DNA from: an uncultured Bacteroidales bacterium
GTDB taxonomy: Bacteria > Bacteroidota > Bacteroidia > Bacteroidales > Porphyromonadaceae
NCBI GenBank assembly: GCA_902489445.1
Contig: CABTZX010000034.1
Location: forward strand, 1-17,167
Reading direction: 5' to 3'
DNA: 17,167 bases
A program made the translations under genes and the position numbers. The notes below the pieces were generated by a model. The model searched no databases, was not told where the DNA came from, and worked only from the letters and a program-made list of their open reading frames with translations. This document shows positions 13,805 through 17,167 of this stretch, one piece after another (position 1 is the stretch's first letter; the number at the start of each line of letters is the position of its first letter).

Positions 13805-15118
13805 CTATGTAAAGCTAGACGATAAGTTGGTCTCCGGTTCATTAAGAGTCGGTAAGGGTACTGCTATTCGATAAAATCCGAGCAAGTGCCTGTCTTCATC
13901 TTCCGCCAAGAGCTCTTCCAGGCTCTTATCTTTGAAAGGATTCTGCGCTTCCCCTTCTTTAGGATAGATAACAATACAAGGGATTACCTCACTGGCTAGA
14001 AGCCGAAAAAGCTTTCGATCTCGAGCATATCCAGCTAATTGCCTTGCAATAGCTATATCAATACCTCCCTGCTGAAAGCGTGGTATATACTTAGTATCCA
14101 TGATGAGTTTAGGATCATAACAGATAAAGTCCGGATAGCCCGTATAACCCTTGGCTTGATACTTAATCTTCTCACCATAGGCCTCTCGTAATAGTCCTAA
14201 CACGTAATGCTCATACAGCAACGACATATCTAGCCAAAAGACAGGGCAAGGGCTCTCCGTAGCAGGACGGATGTTCGTGATGCTATAATCACACCATCTC
14301 AAGATCATCTGAGCAATCTGCACAGCCTCTTCATACCCTCGAAAGAGTTTGTGACGCTTCATGCTTTTGATCTCCCACACCTCTATCTGGTCACCGACAT
14401 CACAAAAGGCTGAGATACATTGATTGATCGCATGATGTAGAGCGTGTAGGCTTTTGTTTTCTTGTGCGATCTGAGCTATGATCTGGCGAGAGAAGAGCAG
14501 AGCTTTCCTGATCAAGCGATTCTCTGGCGTATCTACAGAGTACTCTTGGTATTTGCAATACACCCTTTCGCAACGCTTACGCATCACATTGTAGTACTCG
14601 TTTGCGGAGATAGCGATGCGTCCCCTCACTTTCTTCAGATTACTTTCTCGTGACACATAGCTCTTTTTTAGTCCACGCTTGATGATCTCCCGTACCAGAG
14701 ATATGAAGTGAACTATAATCAACGGACTCAGCACAGAGTTGAGTTCGGGAGCTTTAATCCGAGGTTGCTCTAGGTCGACACCATAAATCTTAGACAGCTC
14801 CTTCGACTCTATGCCACTATTGAGACATGTGGCAAGCATCTTGAGGTAGTCTATCTTGTCACACCCACCCTTGGGTGTAATAACTAGAGGAGTCGATTCG
14901 ATCCATTGAGTGCCTATCACATAAGAGGCATAATAGCCCTCCCCAGAAAACTCTTCACTAGAAGAGGCTTGTGGGAAAGTACCACCCCACTGCCAGCGAA
15001 AGAACCACCTATCTAAGCCTTCCGACTGTGCAGGTAGCCGCATGCCCTCTTGCCAAACAGGCAGGGAGATCTCCAGGGGGATTAGCTCATGCTCCTGTAC
15101 TTGTATTAGCTTTGGCAT
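13805..15118 (-). CDS. mcrC: McrC, nuclease subunit of an McrBC-type modification-dependent restriction system
   Basis: This is a 437-residue protein, longer than E. coli McrC (about 350) but normal for Bacteroidota homologues. McrC joins McrB rings and cuts DNA carrying modified bases. The N-terminal half (1-200) has the binding region, with GRI at 166-168 and a conserved TPENRLIRKAL (197-207). The C-terminal nuclease domain shows FWLDMSLLYEHYVLGLL (294-310) and a PD-(D/E)xK active site: YPDFICYDPK (328-337), DTKY (341-344) and RQLAGYA (359-365). All key nuclease residues appear intact. Its ATG shares one base with the mcrB stop (TAATG), so translation is coupled. Confidence 0.93.
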   Translation of the reverse strand: MPKLIQVQEHELIPLEISLPVWQEGMRLPAQSEGLDRWFFRWQWGGTFPQASSSEEFSGEGYYASYVIGTQWIESTPLVITPKGGCDKIDYLKMLATCLNSGIESKELSKIYGVDLEQPRIKAPELNSVLSPLIIVHFISLVREIIKRGLKKSYVSRESNLKKVRGRIAISANEYYNVMRKRCERVYCKYQEYSVDTPENRLIRKALLFSRQIIAQIAQENKSLHALHHAINQCISAFCDVGDQIEVWEIKSMKRHKLFRGYEEAVQIAQMILRWCDYSITNIRPATESPCPVFWLDMSLLYEHYVLGLLREAYGEKIKYQAKGYTGYPDFICYDPKLIMDTKYIPRFQQGGIDIAIARQLAGYARDRKLFRLLASEVIPCIVIYPKEGEAQNPFKDKSLEELLAEDEDRHLLGFYRIAVPLPTLNEPETNLSSSFT

Positions 15119-16809
15119 TACTCTACTAAGTCCTCACTATCTTCTGACGGCTTAGGCAGATAGCACTTCGCATCCATCCAGCTATTGAAGTAGTGCTCAT
15201 CGTCTTTCTTTCCTCTCAAGATACCATCCTTGATGTATTCCTTGATCAGAGGCACCACTTCATAGCGCATCTTGAGCCGGAGCGACTCGATATCATCTGC
15301 CATAAAGTAGCTGTGTCCTATCATCAAGTCTTCAAGCTCAAAGTCGCCACTCTTATGTTGATAAATAAATGAGTTCTGATCGTCTATAGACTTTCCATTT
15401 ATCTCCTCAAAGAGAGATATAGCGAGGTCACGCACAGACTCATCAACGTGCGTCCTAATAACCTCGGCACTAGCCTCCAACGTGACGAAGGCGAAACGAC
15501 GACGTACGGCGTAATCAATACTACCTGTAGAGCGGTCCGTCGTATTCATCGTGCCAATGATGTAGAGATTGGCAGGGACAGCGAAGGACTCCTTAGAGTA
15601 TGGTAGCGTCAAGCGGATGTGATGGTCACCGCCTCCGCTACGCTTATCTGCCTCTAGCAAGGTAATCAGCTCTCCAAATATCTTAGACACATTACCTCGA
15701 TTGATCTCATCGATAATAAGAACGTATGGCTTACTAGATATTTGGTTTTCCAATTGATATTCTTTCTTTACGGCGTTGATGAAGGCGGCCGCATAGCTTG
15801 GCCAGTTGTTTTCTCTACCTTCGCCGATCGCTTGGAGCTTGACCTTTTCAATATTGAGCGGAGAGGGCGAATAGTCCTCCTCTTTTTCACTCTGTGAGAA
15901 TATACTGCGCGAACTAATTGTTTTATTACCCTTTTTCCACCAGACGTTCAGTTGTGACTTGCCCGTGAGCGTTGGGATTTTTTTTCGATTCTCATATCCC
16001 TTAATTGATTCCAAATAAGCATCTATACAAGAGATGATGTCAGCACCTTCTTTCATTTGAGCCCTTTGGCAGAGACTCTTGAAGAGCCCATCCTCCACTT
16101 CATACGTGATGCCACCTCCATCTTCACTGACTACAGGTTTAAGCCCCTCAACAAAGTCTTCATAATCCATCGACTGGTGAAAGGTGCAAAAAGCTATCCG
16201 CCCCTCGTTTTGTAGTTTCTCATACTCTGCCATCACTTTGCCATGGTCTGAGAAGTCGGCAAAGTCTTTATTGCATAAACGCACAGCGATGGAGGCTGTA
16301 GTATAGGTCTTGCCTGTCCCCGGTGCCCCCTGCAAAATGATGTTTTTCTTTAGCTCTAGGAGCCGCGTATAGTTGTCTATCTCTTCTTTCATTGTGATTT
16401 TTGAAATGATTTTGTCAATATACTTCCACTGATTAGTCCAGGGACCACAACTGTTTAATGTACCTTGGCTAAACAGTTGCTTATTTGTTGGCTGATCTTC
16501 GTCAGATATGTAACCAAGTACATCTACATTCCGATAGTTAACATGCAAGAACCTTTTCTCAAGTTCATCATCTGTATAGGTTTCACTCGTTATCTTACAC
16601 AGAGCTATCATTTGACCTCCTCTTCTAACCATTAGAATGGTTCCAATGGGCAGACTTTTAAAGTAGTCACATTGCTTATCTTCCCACTCTCCTGTCCCAA
16701 TAACAGGCTGTGGAAGAGATAACATCTCTGTGGGATCAATTTCAGTTCCATCTTTACCTTCTGGCAGCTGCATTTGAATATGCCAGTACTTGTCTGAGTG
16801 GTAGTTCAT
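15118..16809 (-). CDS. mcrB: McrB, GTPase/AAA+ subunit of the McrBC system with EVE/PUA-like N-terminal domain
   Basis: This is a 563-residue protein. Residues about 1-137 form a recognition-like domain, with IGTGEWEDKQCDYFKSLPIG and ILMVRRGGQMIALCKIT, resembling EVE/PUA-type modified-base readers; this assignment is by eye. The AAA+ motor follows: Walker A GAPGTGKT (161-168), CTFHQSMDYEDFVEGLKP (207-224), Walker B VLIIDEINRGN (362-372), the McrB signature GTMNTTDRS (418-426) and the arginine stretch RRRF (435-438). McrB proteins form GTP-driven rings that bind modified DNA and recruit McrC. ATG 16809 is preferred; an open frame reaching 16899 adds 30 residues that overlap the upstream duplicate gene in another frame. 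Residues 32-135 are repeated almost exactly in that upstream gene. Confidence 0.93.
   Translation of the reverse strand: MNYHSDKYWHIQMQLPEGKDGTEIDPTEMLSLPQPVIGTGEWEDKQCDYFKSLPIGTILMVRRGGQMIALCKITSETYTDDELEKRFLHVNYRNVDVLGYISDEDQPTNKQLFSQGTLNSCGPWTNQWKYIDKIISKITMKEEIDNYTRLLELKKNIILQGAPGTGKTYTTASIAVRLCNKDFADFSDHGKVMAEYEKLQNEGRIAFCTFHQSMDYEDFVEGLKPVVSEDGGGITYEVEDGLFKSLCQRAQMKEGADIISCIDAYLESIKGYENRKKIPTLTGKSQLNVWWKKGNKTISSRSIFSQSEKEEDYSPSPLNIEKVKLQAIGEGRENNWPSYAAAFINAVKKEYQLENQISSKPYVLIIDEINRGNVSKIFGELITLLEADKRSGGGDHHIRLTLPYSKESFAVPANLYIIGTMNTTDRSTGSIDYAVRRRFAFVTLEASAEVIRTHVDESVRDLAISLFEEINGKSIDDQNSFIYQHKSGDFELEDLMIGHSYFMADDIESLRLKMRYEVVPLIKEYIKDGILRGKKDDEHYFNSWMDAKCYLPKPSEDSEDLVE
16405..16716. 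repeat. Long direct repeat, copy 1 (inside mcrB N-terminal domain)
   Basis: These 312 bases match 16856-17167 at an offset of 451 bases with about 15 differences, roughly 95% identity and no gaps. It encodes McrB residues 32-135. The match ends abruptly at 16405. On its other side it would extend beyond base 16716 only if the second copy continues past the window edge. Confidence 0.93.
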
Positions 16810-16822
16810 ATCTTGTTTTAGA

Positions 16823-17167
16823 TTAGTTGTCAAGGTTACTGTCGTGTAGCTTTCGAATGATTTTGTCAATATACTTCCACTGATCAGTCCAGGGCGCACA
16901 ACTATTTAATGTACCCTGGCTAAACAGTTGCTTATTTGTTGGCTGATCTTCGTCAGAAATGTAACCAAGTACAGCTACATTCCGATAGTTGATATGCAAG
17001 AACCTTTTCTCAAGTTCATCATCTGTATAGGTCTCACTCGTTATCTTACACAAAGCTATCATTTGACCTCCCCTTCTAACCATTAGAATAGTTCCAATGG
17101 GTAGACTTTTAAAGTAGTCACATTGCCTATCTTCCCACTCTCCTGTCCCAATAACAGGCTGTGGAAG
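16823..17167 (-). CDS. Partial gene: stand-alone duplicate of the McrB N-terminal recognition-like domain
   Basis: The frame is open to the right edge, so the start is outside the window. The visible part (114 residues) reads LPQPVIGTGEWEDRQC at the edge, continues through MVRRGGQMIALCKITSETYT and DEDQPTNKQLF, and stops after DSNLDN. It equals McrB residues 32-135 with only a few substitutions (for example Lys45 to Arg, Asp96 to Ala, Gly122 to Ala, Asn126 to Asp), then leaves the similarity and ends nine codons later. No ATPase follows. The mcrB ATG lies 13 bases past this stop, so both are probably translated from one mRNA. It may be a functional free recognition domain, or a remnant of a tandem mcrB copy. 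Most differences are conservative, and the frame is intact. Confidence 0.8.
   Translation of the reverse strand, partial: LPQPVIGTGEWEDRQCDYFKSLPIGTILMVRRGGQMIALCKITSETYTDDELEKRFLHINYRNVAVLGYISDEDQPTNKQLFSQGTLNSCAPWTDQWKYIDKIIRKLHDSNLDN
16856..17167. repeat. Long direct repeat, copy 2 (runs to the window edge)
   Basis: Partner of 16405-16716 at an offset of 451 bases, about 95% identical. Both copies are read in matching codon phase on the - strand. The right boundary is not visible. Confidence 0.93.

Noticed and set aside
16810..16899. N-terminal extension of mcrB to base 16899
   Set aside because: These 30 codons overlap the end of the duplicate gene in another frame, and the two repeat copies show that homology is carried by the frame starting at 16809.
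10980..17167. A complete prophage or integrative element
   Set aside because: No integrase, transposase, structural or transfer gene is present, and no attachment-site repeat was seen against the tRNA genes in the window.

Overview
The window looks like a chromosomal stretch from a Bacteroidota bacterium, most likely Porphyromonas or a close relative. The support is a secreted protein with a type IX secretion sorting domain, a SusC/RagA-like TonB-dependent receptor, a DUF4954 beta-helix protein, the gene order DUF2520 protein - kdsC - maf, several promoters of the Bacteroidota type (TTG, 19 bases, TAnnTTTG), and little sign of Shine-Dalgarno sites. The genus is an inference from these families; no rRNA is present to confirm it.

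Layout, left to right. Bases 82-290 hold tRNA-Pro(TGG), tRNA-Leu(TAG) and a strong terminator on the + strand, followed by a TonB-dependent outer-membrane receptor (446-2851). A 22-bp phased tandem array built on a palindromic GTATATAC core fills the convergent gap after it. On the - strand comes a likely operon: an ArgR-type regulator, then DUF4954, then a small secreted beta-protein translationally coupled to it. A second 22-bp array lies upstream of argR. Next is a small secreted adhesin-like protein with its own promoter (6241-7104), then a tRNA operon Asp-Leu(CAG)-Leu(GAG) with a textbook promoter and terminator, then the housekeeping operon DUF2520 protein - kdsC - maf, divergent from recO (10136-10876).

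The right part (about 10.9-17.2 kb) looks accessory. It holds a RadA-like ATPase overlapping a DUF932-like phage/plasmid-type gene, a metallophosphoesterase, and an McrBC-type modification-dependent restriction system. The N-terminal recognition-like domain of mcrB is duplicated in tandem just upstream of it, at about 95% nucleotide identity, and this copy runs off the right edge.

The points most worth following are the duplicated McrB recognition domain, the RadA-like/DUF932-like pair next to McrBC, and the two 22-bp arrays. No integrase, transposase, CRISPR array or replication origin was seen.
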